64,000 bases of DNA from Carnobacterium inhibens subsp. inhibens DSM 13024 (GCF_000746825.1 NZ_JQIV01000006.1:1790784-1854783); one strand, 5' to 3'. Positions 17,749-30,348 are shown, counted from the stretch's first letter. Notes: generated from the letters alone by a model not told the origin. Translations and numbers: made by a program.

Positions 17749-18309
17749 ATGAACTTAAGAGAACAAATCAGCCATTACATACCTTATACTACTCAAGAAA
17801 CTAAAGAACAAGAAGTTATCCTAAAGTATATGGATACTTTTGACAATTTACTGGCACGCGAAAATGAATTTGCGCATTTTACAGCTTCAGCTTGGGTAGT
17901 AAATCCCAAACGTACAAAAGTGCTAATGGCTTACCACAATATTTACCAATCTTGGTCATGGGTTGGTGGCCATGCGGATGGCGATCCAGATTTATTACAA
18001 GTAGCTTTAAAAGAAACAAAAGAAGAAACAGGATTGACGACTATCAGTCCTGTAACAGAAAACATTTATTCAGTAGAAATTTTAGGTGTTCCGGGTCATC
18101 TAAAAAAGGGAATTCCTATTGCAACCCATCTGCATTTAAATGTAACTTATTTAATTGAAGCGAATGAAGAAGAGAAAACCACGGTCAAAGAAGATGAAAA
18201 CAGTGCTATCAAATGGATGGAATTGGAAGAAGCCATTGAGGCTTGTACAGAACCTGATATGAAAGTAGTTTATCGAAAACTAAATGACAAGTTAAAAAAC
18301 TACAAATAA
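17749..18309 (+). CDS. Nudix hydrolase
   Basis: About 186 residues. The Nudix region at about 74-97 reads GGHADGDPDLLQVAL then KETKEETGL. The catalytic EExGU half is intact, with Lys in place of the usual Arg and Pro in place of the first Glu, as occurs in some families of this shape. The protein probably hydrolyses a nucleoside diphosphate linked to another group. The preceding ASAWVVNPKRTKVLMAYH strand and the C-terminal KWMELEEAIEAC helix complete the fold. GGAG precedes the ATG. Monocistronic, with an upstream promoter and a strong terminator. Substrate unknown. Confidence 0.85.
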   Translation: MNLREQISHYIPYTTQETKEQEVILKYMDTFDNLLARENEFAHFTASAWVVNPKRTKVLMAYHNIYQSWSWVGGHADGDPDLLQVALKETKEETGLTTISPVTENIYSVEILGVPGHLKKGIPIATHLHLNVTYLIEANEEEKTTVKEDENSAIKWMELEEAIEACTEPDMKVVYRKLNDKLKNYK

Positions 18310-18320
18310 ATTACTTAATA

Positions 18321-18378
18321 AAAAAGCTGAGTACTATTTCTTCTATAAAACTATAGAAGAAATAGTACTCAGCTTTTT
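18321..18378. terminator. Long bidirectional terminator
   Basis: A 27-base arm at 18321-18347 has its exact complement at 18352-18378 with a four-base loop. It is A-rich on one side and T-rich on the other, so it serves both the Nudix gene and pyrP. Confidence 0.88.
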
Positions 18379-18389
18379 ATATTCCTAGT

Positions 18390-19664
18390 TTAAACTTCGT
18401 CTGATTCGTTCATTAAGCCGGCTTTTTCAAATAAATAAAAGGCGACACTTAGAATAATTCCGACTACACTCGCAAGAATCATCCCTTTTAATTCGATTCC
18501 CGCAAAATTAACCGTTAATCCACTTAAACCAGCAACAAGAACGATAGAAGTTAAAATCAAATTTTTTGATTTGCTATAATCTACTTTAGATTCCACTAAT
18601 AAGCGCAATCCACTTGTCCCAATCATTCCGTAAAGCAAGAAGGTTACTCCACCAATCACATTTCCTGGAATCGTCGAGATAAACGCTGCTAAAGGTCCGA
18701 TGAAAGCCATGCAGATCGAAAAGATAGCTGCTCCAGCGATTACTCGAACGCTGTATACGCGCGTGATAGCCATTACTCCAATATTTTCTCCATAAGTTGT
18801 TGTAGGCACCCCGCCAATCAGACCAGATAAAGCAGTGCCCAAATTGTCGGCGAATAAAGAGCGATGTAATCCAGGATTTTTTATCAGATCATGGCCAACA
18901 ACATTTGAAGTGACGACCTGATGCCCGATGTGTTCAGAAGTTAAGACAAGAAGAACCGGAAGCATCGTTAGTATTGCATTCACATCGAATTTTGCCCATT
19001 GAAAATGGGGCATGGTAAACAATGACGTTTCCGTTAAAGGTGTAAAGTCGACCATTCCAAAAGCTGCAGCAGAGATATATCCGACAACGATTGAGATTAA
19101 AATTGGGATAGTAGATAAAAATCCTTTAAATAAAACTGAACCTAAAATTGCTACACCTAATGTAATGAAAAAGACAATAAAGTCTTGCGATGAGGCCGTT
19201 TCGGTCATCAAGTTTGCGCCTATTGAGCCGCCTTGAACAGTATTACTTGCTAGCTCTAGTCCAATCAATGCTACAACTGCTCCCATTGCTGCTGGTGGAA
19301 GGACAATATCGATCCACTTCGTACCTACACGACGAATGAAAAGAGCTAAAAGACAACCCATGATCCCTAAGACGACAAAACCTCCTTGAGCATAAGCAAA
19401 TCCTTGATTTGCAATAATAATACTGGCAGGTCCAATGAAGGCAAAACTTGAACCAAGATAAGCAGGGGCTTTTCCTTTAGTGATAAGAATAAATAATAAC
19501 GTAGAAATTCCGTTCATTAACAAAACAATACTAGGGTCAATACCAAAGATGATGGGCACTAGTACTGAAGCTCCAAACATAGCAAATGTATGCTGCAAAC
19601 TTAACGGAATGAGTAATTTTACAGGTACCTTTTCATCTACTTGAATAATTTTCTTGCTTGACAT
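18390..19664 (-). CDS. pyrP: Uracil permease (NCS2 family)
   Basis: About 424 residues with a dozen or so hydrophobic segments, typical of uracil:proton symporters. It opens with VPVKLLIPLSLQHTFAMFGASVLVP, which contains the conserved QH pair in helix 1 and the NCS2 start. LLVLTSEHIGHQ near the middle holds the conserved Glu/His of the substrate site, and GGVPTTTYGENIGVMAITRVYS is the strongest NCS2 signature. The gene lies directly behind a PyrR-type attenuator, so uptake of uracil is turned down when UMP is plentiful. GGAGG precedes the ATG. It is a single gene and not part of the pyrimidine synthesis operon here. Confidence 0.94.
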   Translation of the reverse strand: MSSKKIIQVDEKVPVKLLIPLSLQHTFAMFGASVLVPIIFGIDPSIVLLMNGISTLLFILITKGKAPAYLGSSFAFIGPASIIIANQGFAYAQGGFVVLGIMGCLLALFIRRVGTKWIDIVLPPAAMGAVVALIGLELASNTVQGGSIGANLMTETASSQDFIVFFITLGVAILGSVLFKGFLSTIPILISIVVGYISAAAFGMVDFTPLTETSLFTMPHFQWAKFDVNAILTMLPVLLVLTSEHIGHQVVTSNVVGHDLIKNPGLHRSLFADNLGTALSGLIGGVPTTTYGENIGVMAITRVYSVRVIAGAAIFSICMAFIGPLAAFISTIPGNVIGGVTFLLYGMIGTSGLRLLVESKVDYSKSKNLILTSIVLVAGLSGLTVNFAGIELKGMILASVVGIILSVAFYLFEKAGLMNESDEV

Positions 19665-19684
19665 CTACGATTCCTCCTATTTTT

Positions 19685-19795
19685 GGGCACAAAAAATGCC
19701 CTTTTGAATGGTGTATTCGCAAAAGGACCTCAGGTATCGTATCATAATTTGACTTGTTACCCTTTTTAATCTCTCTGGATTAATTTAAAAGGACT
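19685..19795 (-). promoter_or_regulatory. PyrR-binding attenuator of pyrP
   Basis: On the minus strand, the 19761-19795 segment contains a PyrR anti-antiterminator loop: CCAGAGAG with flanking arms AGTCCTTTTAAATTAAT and ATTAAAAAGG. Downstream, GTCCTTTTG (19728-19720) can pair with CAAAAGGGC (19706-19698) and is followed by ATTTTTTG, a terminator. The arrangement matches pyr attenuators of Firmicutes, in which PyrR with UMP favours termination. Confidence 0.82.
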
Positions 19796-20042
19796 TTGCT
19801 TTGACTTATTCTAGCAGTAAATAATTAGAATTACAACAGCCGATTACCAAATAGATAAGAGAGAGTGCTATCCATCCATAATAGATAAGTAATAAAGTAA
19901 CTCAATCATTGGTTTACATTTAGCAACCTATTATTTACATAACAGAAAGTGCGGTTGGTTTATCTATTTCAAAAGGTGCAATCATTGAAGTAAAGCTATA
20001 TACTAGTACTAGATAAATATTTGGTTTTGGAGGGTTAATAAA

Positions 20043-20567
20043 ATGAACAATAACGATCGATTAGTAAGGTTAAGATACGCATTAGATATTAAAGATAATG
20101 ACATGGTAGAAATTTTCAAATTAGGTGGTATGGACTTAACAAAAGAAGACATCAAGAAGATGCTGGATAAAAAAACAAAAGAAAGCCCTAGTGAAGTAAA
20201 AGAAGAGGAATTCAAAAATAATGAATATAAAAAAGAGTGTTCCAACCAAACGCTGGAATCTTTTTTAAACGGTTTAATCACCTTCAAGAGAGGTAAAAAA
20301 GAATCAGACGCTGAAGATTCGGAACCAAAAGTAGTTATGACATTAAATAATACTAATGTAAACAATCTGTTGCTCAAGAAAATCAAAATTGCACTATCGC
20401 TTACAAGTGAAGATATGTTGGGCGTTTTAGGTAATGCTGGAGTCGAAATATCAAAAAGTGAGTTAAGTGCAGTTCTTAGAAAAGAAGGCCATCGAAACTA
20501 CAAACAATGCGGCGATCGATACGCTAGAAACTTCTTAAAAGGATTAGCAATAGCTTGGCGTGAGTGA
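20043..20567 (+). CDS. DUF1456 family protein (YehS-like)
   Basis: About 174 residues with two related halves. The first (NDRLVRLRYALDIKDNDMVEIFKLGG) and second (NLLLKKIKIALSLTSEDMLGVLGNAG) repeat the same helical module, each followed by 'LTKEDIKKML' or 'ISKSELSAVLRKEGHRNY', as in the DUF1456 family. The FLKGLAIAWR ending is typical. A charged linker with many Lys and Glu joins the halves. The function is unknown, though the helical repeat has been compared with small nucleic-acid-binding folds. GGAGG precedes the ATG. Monocistronic. Confidence 0.85.
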   Translation: MNNNDRLVRLRYALDIKDNDMVEIFKLGGMDLTKEDIKKMLDKKTKESPSEVKEEEFKNNEYKKECSNQTLESFLNGLITFKRGKKESDAEDSEPKVVMTLNNTNVNNLLLKKIKIALSLTSEDMLGVLGNAGVEISKSELSAVLRKEGHRNYKQCGDRYARNFLKGLAIAWRE

Positions 20568-20601
20568 TTTTTAGTCTTTTAATAAGTTTAGATATCTAAA
20601 T

Positions 20602-20658
20602 AATATTGGGTTGTTCTTCGGATAGTTAACGCTGAAGTTCATGCCAATATTTTTTTTA
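20602..20658 (+). terminator. Terminator after the DUF1456 gene
   Basis: AATATTGG (20602-20609) pairs with CCAATATT (20644-20651) around an inner CTTCGG/CTGAAG arm, followed by eight T. The rest of the gap to 20884 shows no other feature. Confidence 0.7.
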
Positions 20659-20884
20659 CATAATTTAAAAATACATAGGTAAAATACATTGATTATAAAA
20701 AATAAAGCACTATAATTGAAAAGGATGTAAAAATAGGGCATTAAATTTATATAAATTATAATTGAACTTATTCATTCTTAATAGTAGTGAGAAAAGAAAT
20801 TGTTAGTACGAAAAAATCGTCTAACTTTTTTTTGTTTTAGAAAACTGACGCCTAACATTCAGCAATCATACAGGAGGAAAGTAC

Positions 20885-22393
20885 ATGAAAAAAGCAGGAT
20901 TTGATCCGCAAAAGTATATTGAAGAGCAATCAAAATATATACTAGAACGAGTAAATGATTACGATAAGTTGTACCTTGAATTTGGTGGGAAACTTATTGG
21001 TGATAAACACGCCAAACGTGTATTGCCCGGATTTGATGAGGATGCAAAAATAAAATTATTACAAAAATTAAGAAATCAGGCTGAAATTATTATCTGTGTG
21101 TATGCTGGAGATATCGAACGAAATAAAATTCGTGGCGATTATGGTATCACATATGATATGGATGTTTTACGCTTAATTGATGAATTAAGAGGGTATGGTT
21201 TAGAAGTGAATAGTGTCGTAATTACCCGCTACAATGGACAACCCTCTACAAAACTCTTCATTAATAAACTAGAAAGAAGAGATATAAAAGTTTTTACACA
21301 TGCTGCAATTGAAGGATACCCTTCAGATATTGAAAACATTGTAGGAGAAGAAGGATTTGCAAAGAATGAGTATATTCCAACAACTAAACCAATTGTTGTC
21401 GTTACAGCACCAGGTCCTGGAAGTGGAAAACTGGCAACTTGTTTAAGCCAGCTTTATCATGAACGACACCAAGGAAAAGCAGCTGGATATTCAAAATTTG
21501 AAACTTTTCCAGTTTGGAATGTTCCGTTAAAACACCCACTTAATATCGCTTATGAAGCAGCCACTGTCGATTTAAAAGATGTCAATATGATCGATAGTTT
21601 CCATTTTGAAAAATACAATCAAGTAGCCGTCAATTACAATCGTGATCTTGAAACTTTCCCAGTTATAAAAAAAATCATTGAAAAAATTACTGGAAAAGAA
21701 TCAGTATACCAATCTCCAACAGACATGGGCGTTAACCGTGTTGGTTTTGGTATTATTGATGACGAGGCTGTAAAAGATGCATCTAAGCAAGAAATTATTC
21801 GTAGATGTTTTTCAACTGAAGGTGACTTTAAAAAAGGATTGATCGATGAAGAGATCCTTAATCATATGAAATTGATCATGGAAGAAGTTGGATTGAAGAA
21901 AGAAGATAGAGTTCCAGTTGCACCAGCTCGTAGATATGCTGAAAAGATAAGAGAACATTCAGAAACAACGGATATGCCAGCTGTGATTGCATTCGAATTA
22001 GCAGACGGACAGATTGTTACTGGAAGAACGACACCATTGATGGATTCTTGTTCTGCAGCTATCTTAAATTCTATTAAGGTATTGGCTCATATTTCAGATG
22101 AAATCCATTTATTATCTCCCAACATTTTAGAAACCATTCAAAAACTAAAAGTAACGGATCTTCATAGTAAAATCAGTGCATTGAACTCAAGTGAAGTTCT
22201 TATTGCACTTGCTATTAGTGCAGTTACTAACCCCACAGCTCAATTGGCTTATAACAAGCTAGCTGAATTAAAAGATGTTCAAGCACACTCAACAGTTATG
22301 TTAAATAAAGATGATGACCAAACACTTCGCAAATTAGGATTAGATATTACTTGTGATCCATTCTACCCATCAGAAAACTTGTACTATATCTAA
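20885..22393 (+). CDS. DUF1846 domain-containing protein
   Basis: About 502 residues, the usual length of DUF1846 proteins, which are common in Firmicutes. The start ([20 protein letters not shown]), the nucleotide-loop-like [21 protein letters not shown] segment near residues 175-195, and [17 protein letters not shown] followed by [14 protein letters not shown] are all family hallmarks. Structures are known for relatives but the reaction is not. The P-loop-like GPGSGK suggests nucleotide binding. CAGGAGG precedes the ATG. It is followed by a terminator-like hairpin. Confidence 0.9.
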   Translation: MKKAGFDPQKYIEEQSKYILERVNDYDKLYLEFGGKLIGDKHAKRVLPGFDEDAKIKLLQKLRNQAEIIICVYAGDIERNKIRGDYGITYDMDVLRLIDELRGYGLEVNSVVITRYNGQPSTKLFINKLERRDIKVFTHAAIEGYPSDIENIVGEEGFAKNEYIPTTKPIVVVTAPGPGSGKLATCLSQLYHERHQGKAAGYSKFETFPVWNVPLKHPLNIAYEAATVDLKDVNMIDSFHFEKYNQVAVNYNRDLETFPVIKKIIEKITGKESVYQSPTDMGVNRVGFGIIDDEAVKDASKQEIIRRCFSTEGDFKKGLIDEEILNHMKLIMEEVGLKKEDRVPVAPARRYAEKIREHSETTDMPAVIAFELADGQIVTGRTTPLMDSCSAAILNSIKVLAHISDEIHLLSPNILETIQKLKVTDLHSKISALNSSEVLIALAISAVTNPTAQLAYNKLAELKDVQAHSTVMLNKDDDQTLRKLGLDITCDPFYPSENLYYI

Positions 22394-22402
22394 AGATAAA
22401 TG

Positions 22403-22520
22403 AAACGAGGCCGGGATAAAAATCCTAGCCTCTTCTTTATATACGAATGTTTATTCTAAAACGTGCTCCAAAAAGCAGACCCGGGTCTAAGTGCTTATTG
22501 TCCCACTCTCGGCTGTTTTT
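22403..22520. repeat. Structured intergenic element with nested hairpins
   Basis: A terminator-like hairpin (GAGGC at 22407-22411, GCCTC at 22428-22432, around GGGAT-AAAA-ATCC) is followed by a second one in which AAGCA (22473-22477) pairs with TGCTT (22492-22496) around the perfect palindrome AGACCCGGGTCT (22477-22488). A further TCTCGGC could pair back with GCCGGGA. The GC-rich centre stands out from the AT-rich surroundings. It may be a dispersed element of this lineage. Confidence 0.5.
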
Positions 22521-22666
22521 TATTATGATAAAAAAACAACCTAACATGTAAGCGTTATAGTTATGTTGTGGTAAATCATTCATTTCTATATAATTAATTT
22601 CAGGTAATAAAATAATGAGTTTTTAATGTGTGTTGGTTGATATCAATAAAAGAAATGAGGGTAAAA

Positions 22667-23458
22667 ATGGACTGGGATAAGGAAATTCAAGAGTTAGCAA
22701 CTAAATTTGTACCTTATATCGAAAGTGGGCTTTATATTCACGATGGTACAAATAACTTATTTAGTAAAAATGAAAATGATTTATTTCCTTCTGCAAGTAT
22801 CATTAAGCTTCCGATATACCTTTATTATTACGAGAAAGCTATTCAAGGAAAACTTCATCTAAAGACTAAAGTAACTGTATCTAAACTAAATCGGGCAAAT
22901 GGATCAGGAATAATGCATATTTTAACATCTATAGAAGAATGGAGTATTGAAGACCTTCTACAACTTATGATTGCTGTTTCAGACAATGAAGCTACTAATC
23001 AGTTGATTGGTTATGTTGGTTTAGAAGATTTACAAGCATGGATACAAACAAAACATTGGCATAAAGGAATAGCTCTGAGACGCTACTTGATGGACTATGA
23101 ATCAGGGTTAGTCAATGAAGTTTCGCCATTAGGAGCGACAGAAGTTTTAAAAGAAATCATTGAACTGGGAGAGAATCATCCAAGTTGGAAAAATCAAATA
23201 GAAAAGCCTTTTTTATTACAGCAATTTAGGACGGGTTTACCAGGTTACTTAGATGAGAGAGAAATCCCAATCTTAGAAATGTTAAATAAAACTGGTGAAG
23301 ATAATGAAATTCGTCATGATATGGCGTTATTTCGCTACCAAGGCCGGATAATTTATATTGCTTCATTAAATAAAAGTGTAAAAGAAGAAGCTAAAGCAAT
23401 AGAGTGGATGCAAGAAATCGGGAAGTTAGCATTTAAATGGTTAACTACTACTGACTAA
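22667..23458 (+). CDS. Class A beta-lactamase-like serine hydrolase
   Basis: About 263 residues. The active-site Ser-x-x-Lys is in SASIIKLPIY (about residues 44-53), the SDN loop in AVSDNEATNQLIG and the KTG triad in NKTGEDNEIRHDMA, all in the class A order. No signal peptide is visible from the ATG at 22667, chosen because GAGGG is about six bases upstream, so the protein looks cytoplasmic or non-classical. In that case it is more likely a peptide hydrolase than a secreted beta-lactamase. It leads a tight run with an NlpC/P60 peptidase (59 bases) and a peptide-binding lipoprotein (38 bases), which suggests processing of cell-wall peptides. Confidence 0.85.
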   Translation: MDWDKEIQELATKFVPYIESGLYIHDGTNNLFSKNENDLFPSASIIKLPIYLYYYEKAIQGKLHLKTKVTVSKLNRANGSGIMHILTSIEEWSIEDLLQLMIAVSDNEATNQLIGYVGLEDLQAWIQTKHWHKGIALRRYLMDYESGLVNEVSPLGATEVLKEIIELGENHPSWKNQIEKPFLLQQFRTGLPGYLDEREIPILEMLNKTGEDNEIRHDMALFRYQGRIIYIASLNKSVKEEAKAIEWMQEIGKLAFKWLTTTD

Positions 23459-23517
23459 TCATCATCTTTCTTGCTGATTAGTGTTAAAAAATTAGCAATA
23501 AGGAGAGAGATACATAC

Positions 23518-24411
23518 ATGAAAAAAATGGTTAATGTCACGACAACTTTTTTATGGTCAAAAAACCTTGAACACCCAGTTCAAGAAAAAATACGAGAACA
23601 AGATAGAAAAGAGCACTTTTATACCTTAACAGATGAAGAAGCTATGAGCTTGTATAAGGATCGCTTAGTAGACTCTGAATTACTTTACGGGGATATTGTA
23701 GAGGTTTTAGAAACTAGTGGAGAGTATGCACAAGTAACGGTCATAAAACAAGCCTATAAAAATGAACCCAAGGGATATCCGGGATGGATCTTCAATAAGG
23801 ATCTTGCTTCCATACCAGATGGTTGGTCAGAGGAATTAGATCAAATCGCTGTTAAGCAGCCAATAGCAAAAATCAATATTATAAAGGATAACCAATCTTC
23901 TCAAATGGATCTTTCTATTGGAACCATTTTATCTGTACTAGAAGAAACAACTGATGAATATAAAGTTCTTACACCAGCTGGTATCGGGATAATCGGAAAA
24001 AGAGATGCTCATTTACTAAGTGATTTACCATTAAATGCTGTAGATCAATTGATCAATAACGCAAAATCATTTTTAGACTTGAGGTATGTTTGGGCAGGAA
24101 CAAGTGCTGCTGGATTTGATTGTTCAGGCTTTGTTTATACATTGTTTCGGACGTTCAATATCTGGTTGAGCAGGGATGCTCAAGAACAAGTTTTTGAAGG
24201 AGAAGCTCATTCGTATGAAGAAGCAAAGCCTGGAGATTTGTTGTTTTTTGCTTACCAAGAAGGCTATGGAGAAGTTCATCATGTAGGAATTTATTTAGGA
24301 GAAGATCAAATGATCCATTCCCAAACTCCTGGATCAAAAGTTATGATCACGAAGCTTGAAGGAACAAACTATCAAAAAGAATTATGTGCTGTCAGACGTT
24401 TTTTCAACTAA
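23518..24411 (+). CDS. NlpC/P60 family peptidase, YkfC-like
   Basis: About 297 residues. The N-terminal half contains two SH3b-like modules (about 30-105 and 115-175), and the C-terminal half is the NlpC/P60 domain. Catalytic Cys is in AGFDCSGFVYTLF (about 205), with the papain-like His in VHHVGIYLG and a third polar residue in MIHSQTPGS. YkfC enzymes cut gamma-D-Glu to diamino-acid bonds in short muropeptides inside the cell. There is no signal peptide, fitting that role. It sits between a serine hydrolase and a peptide-binding lipoprotein, as in the murein-peptide operon of B. subtilis (ykf/dpp), although gene content differs. AGGAG precedes the ATG. Confidence 0.9.
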   Translation: MKKMVNVTTTFLWSKNLEHPVQEKIREQDRKEHFYTLTDEEAMSLYKDRLVDSELLYGDIVEVLETSGEYAQVTVIKQAYKNEPKGYPGWIFNKDLASIPDGWSEELDQIAVKQPIAKINIIKDNQSSQMDLSIGTILSVLEETTDEYKVLTPAGIGIIGKRDAHLLSDLPLNAVDQLINNAKSFLDLRYVWAGTSAAGFDCSGFVYTLFRTFNIWLSRDAQEQVFEGEAHSYEEAKPGDLLFFAYQEGYGEVHHVGIYLGEDQMIHSQTPGSKVMITKLEGTNYQKELCAVRRFFN

Positions 24412-24449
24412 TCATAAAATATGAAAAGAGTATGAAAGGGTGAAATAAA

Positions 24450-26120
24450 ATGAAAAATCATATAAAAGGTTTGGGAATAATTAGTTTAACTGTATTACTA
24501 GCAGCTTGTGGAGGTGCAGATTCGCAAGATTCTTCAACTACAAGTACTTCAGCAACTAGTGAAAAAAAATTAGCTGATAAACAAGAACTACACTTGACTG
24601 CTGCTTCAGAAATTCCTTCTATGGATACAGCATTAGCAACTGATTTAACGAGTTTTACGGTCATGAACAATGTTTTCGAAGGGTTATATGTTTTAGGACC
24701 AGATTCTGAACCTGTTTTAGGTGCGGCAGCCCAAGAACCTACTGTAAGCGAAGATGGAAAAACTTACACATTCAAGCTCCGTGACGATGCTGTTTGGTCT
24801 AATGGAGAACCGGTCACTGCGGATGATTTTGTTTATGCCTGGCAAAAGGTAGTTGCACCTGAAACGGCAAGTGGATATGCATATATGTTTGATGGGTTGG
24901 TCAAAAATGCTACTGAAATTATTAATGAAGAAATGGAACCAACTGATTTAGGAATTAAAGCAATCAGTGATACGGAGTTAGAAATCACACTAATGCAGCC
25001 AACCCCTTATTTTGATCAGTTGCTGACATTGCCATTTTTCTTTCCACAAAATAGAACATTTGCCCAAGAACAAGGTGATAAATATGGAAGCTCAAATGAA
25101 AATCTAGTTTATAATGGACCATTTATATTAGAAGATTGGAACCAAGCGAGCAGTGTAGGATGGACTTTTGAAAAAAATGAAGATTATTGGGATGCTGAGG
25201 CTGTTGTTCTAGATACTGTAACAGTAGATGTTATCAAAGAAGTGACTACAGAGCTAAATTTATTTGAAAATGGTGATACAGATATTGCTTTTCTATCAGG
25301 AAGTTTTGTCGCTCAATATAGTGAAGACGCTAATTTTCATTCTTCATTAAATGCGACAACTTTCTATATTGAAATGAATAACTTGAATAATAACGAAAAA
25401 ACAGAGTTGAGCAATGCTAATATTCGCTTAGCTATTGCGTCAGCAGTCGATAAAGATGGCTATGTAAATAGCGTTTTACAAGATGGTTCAGAATCGATTG
25501 ATGGATTTGTTCCAGCCGGTTTAGCAAGTAATCCTGTAACTGGTGCAGATTATCGTGAAGATGCTGGGAATTTGTTGACATATGATGTTGAAAAAGCTCA
25601 AGATGCTTGGGAAACTGGATTATCAGAGTTGGGAACGGACAGCCTTGAATTAGAACTGATTACATCAGATACAGAGGATTCAAAACGATTAGCTGAGTAT
25701 TTACAAGACCAGTTACAAAAGAATTTACCGGGCCTGACAGTTAAATTAAGAAGCATGCCATTTAGTATGAAATTAGATACAGTACGTGCTGGAAACTATG
25801 ATATGGCCATTAATTCATGGATAGCAGATTTTGCAGATCCCATCAATTATGTGGAACGCTTTGACACAGATATCAATCGTATGAATTATTCAAATCCGGA
25901 TGTTGATGCTTTAGTAGACAAAGCAAAAGCAACTTACGATGATGAAGCACGATGGGAAACATTAGTAGAAATTGAAACAGTGGCTTTAGGGGAAGATGCC
26001 GCACTTGCACCACTATACCAATCAGCAGATTCTTATTTATTGAATCCAAACGTTAAAGATTATTATAAACGTGTTTTTGGACCAGATAGTTACAAATGGG
26101 CTTGGATAGAAGCAGAATAA
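24450..26120 (+). CDS. Peptide ABC transporter substrate-binding lipoprotein (OppA/MppA family)
   Basis: About 556 residues. The signal peptide ends in a lipobox (LLAACG), so the mature protein is lipid-anchored outside the cell. The family 5 solute-binding signature is clear: SEIPSMDTALATDL, then YTFKLRDDAVWSNGEPVTADDFVYAWQKV near residues 100-130, and 'FADPINYVERF' in the C-terminal lobe. OppA-like receptors deliver oligopeptides to an ABC permease, and MppA-type members carry murein tripeptide. No permease or ATPase genes follow, so it must use a transporter encoded elsewhere. Coupling to two wall-peptide hydrolases upstream favours muropeptides as ligand (inference). Confidence 0.9.
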   Translation: MKNHIKGLGIISLTVLLAACGGADSQDSSTTSTSATSEKKLADKQELHLTAASEIPSMDTALATDLTSFTVMNNVFEGLYVLGPDSEPVLGAAAQEPTVSEDGKTYTFKLRDDAVWSNGEPVTADDFVYAWQKVVAPETASGYAYMFDGLVKNATEIINEEMEPTDLGIKAISDTELEITLMQPTPYFDQLLTLPFFFPQNRTFAQEQGDKYGSSNENLVYNGPFILEDWNQASSVGWTFEKNEDYWDAEAVVLDTVTVDVIKEVTTELNLFENGDTDIAFLSGSFVAQYSEDANFHSSLNATTFYIEMNNLNNNEKTELSNANIRLAIASAVDKDGYVNSVLQDGSESIDGFVPAGLASNPVTGADYREDAGNLLTYDVEKAQDAWETGLSELGTDSLELELITSDTEDSKRLAEYLQDQLQKNLPGLTVKLRSMPFSMKLDTVRAGNYDMAINSWIADFADPINYVERFDTDINRMNYSNPDVDALVDKAKATYDDEARWETLVEIETVALGEDAALAPLYQSADSYLLNPNVKDYYKRVFGPDSYKWAWIEAE

Positions 26121-26127
26121 TTGAGCG

Positions 26128-26177
26128 TAAAGACTAACAATTAACAGGTGAAGTAATCTGTTAGTTGTTAGTCTTTA
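26128..26177 (+). terminator. Terminator of the wall-peptide operon
   Basis: TAAAGACTAACAATTAACAG (26128-26147) pairs with the segment 26158-26177, with one mismatch and a ten-base loop. It closes the three-gene run. The remaining gap to 26548 carries only the cre-like element and AT-rich sequence. Confidence 0.85.
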
Positions 26178-26452
26178 TTAAAAGAAAATGAGAATAAAAA
26201 ACTCGCCATTTTTAAACTAAATGATAAAATTAGAACAAGTTTTCACATAGTTATAAAGGCTTATTATTTCATCAGTTGCATAATAAATGGTTAAAAAAAG
26301 TCGGTTTTTAGCATCAAAACTATCAGATTCTAAAAATAAACTAGTTTGGATAAGAATATAAAAGATATACAGGTTATTTTTAGAAAGATAATTCTGAAGT
26401 CAGATTGTGAAAAAACTACGACTGAAAATTAAAAATCGCTTACATTTTTTAG

Positions 26453-28066
<1,614 letters not shown>

Positions 28067-28103
28067 GATACGTATTTTTTGATTAATACTTATCTTAGGA
28101 ATA

Positions 28104-28147
28104 GAATGAAAAAGTGCATCCTTTATTTGGGGTGTTCTTTTTCATTC
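28104..28147 (+). terminator. Terminator between the two glycerol kinase genes
   Basis: GAATGAAAAAG (28104-28114) and the complementary end TTTTTCATTC, with GCATCC/GGGTGT pairing inside, form an imperfect long hairpin. It implies the paralogue has its own promoter or depends on read-through. Confidence 0.7.
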
Positions 28148-28177
28148 CATCCATTAAGGACAAATAAAAAAAATTAA

Positions 28178-29737
<1,560 letters not shown>

Positions 29738-29781
29738 GGCACTAAATTTTGCTGAAGCAAAACTTTCAGATCTAGCTAAAT

Positions 29782-29824
29782 AAAAAACAGAGGACTCCAT
29801 TTTAAACGGAATCCTCTGTTTTTT
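29782..29824. terminator. Bidirectional terminator after the glpK paralogue
   Basis: AAAAAACAGAGGA (29782-29794) pairs with TCCTCTGTTTTTT (29812-29824), with TCC/GGA inside. It lies between convergent genes. Confidence 0.85.
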
Positions 29825-29865
29825 GTTCAATAAACCATTAAATAAAGTGATTAGATTACCAGATT

Positions 29866-30348
29866 TTAATCAAAATCGTAATCTAATTTATCCTCTTGGC
29901 GTAAATGTAATTTTTTCATAACAAATCGTGCAGGCGGTTGAGCAATCAAAAGCTCACAGAACAAAGCAATTGAAAAATTTCTAGGCCAATGTGATAATGA
30001 TCCAAATGAATCTAGGCTAATACCCTTACCAAGCATACCGCCAATTACTGTCATAATCAATGACATCCCAATAACAGTAAAAAAGATGGTGAATAATATT
30101 TTTGCATTAAATCCATCGGTATCATCGGAAAAAGTGTGCACTAATTTTTCTGCAATACGCCCAATAACGAGTACTTCTAGCAACATGGCAATGATCAAGA
30201 TAATAGGAAAAGACTTGAGAATAATCAGGAATACTTCTGTATCAAGCTTACCAAATTCTAGTCCAATGTTTACTGTGCTCATAATAATAACAGTTATCGT
30301 ACAAATAATAAGACCGTATAACATTCCTTCTTTAGCATTGTGGGGCAA
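29866..30348 (-). CDS. DUF2798-like small membrane protein
   Basis: About 160 residues with four hydrophobic segments: LYGLIICTITVIIMSTVNIG, ILKSFPIILIIAMLLEVLVIG, a longer one around FTIFFTVIGMSLIMTVIGG, and a weaker C-terminal one, followed by NFSIALFCELLIAQPPARFVM. Paired helices and a conserved pattern fit the DUF2798 family. Its function is unknown. The start is unsettled: the best ribosome site (AAAGGAG, near 30390) is followed at nine bases by ATC, with no ATG or GTG in frame, while the TTG at 30348 is about 37 bases away. A non-standard initiator or a TTG start are both possible. Confidence 0.7.
   Translation of the reverse strand: MPHNAKEGMLYGLIICTITVIIMSTVNIGLEFGKLDTEVFLIILKSFPIILIIAMLLEVLVIGRIAEKLVHTFSDDTDGFNAKILFTIFFTVIGMSLIMTVIGGMLGKGISLDSFGSLSHWPRNFSIALFCELLIAQPPARFVMKKLHLRQEDKLDYDFD

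Noticed and set aside
17749..18309. Missing first Glu of the Nudix motif as a sign of inactivity
   Set aside because: The catalytic EExG part is intact and several Nudix subfamilies lack that Glu; the same is true of the gene at 57170.
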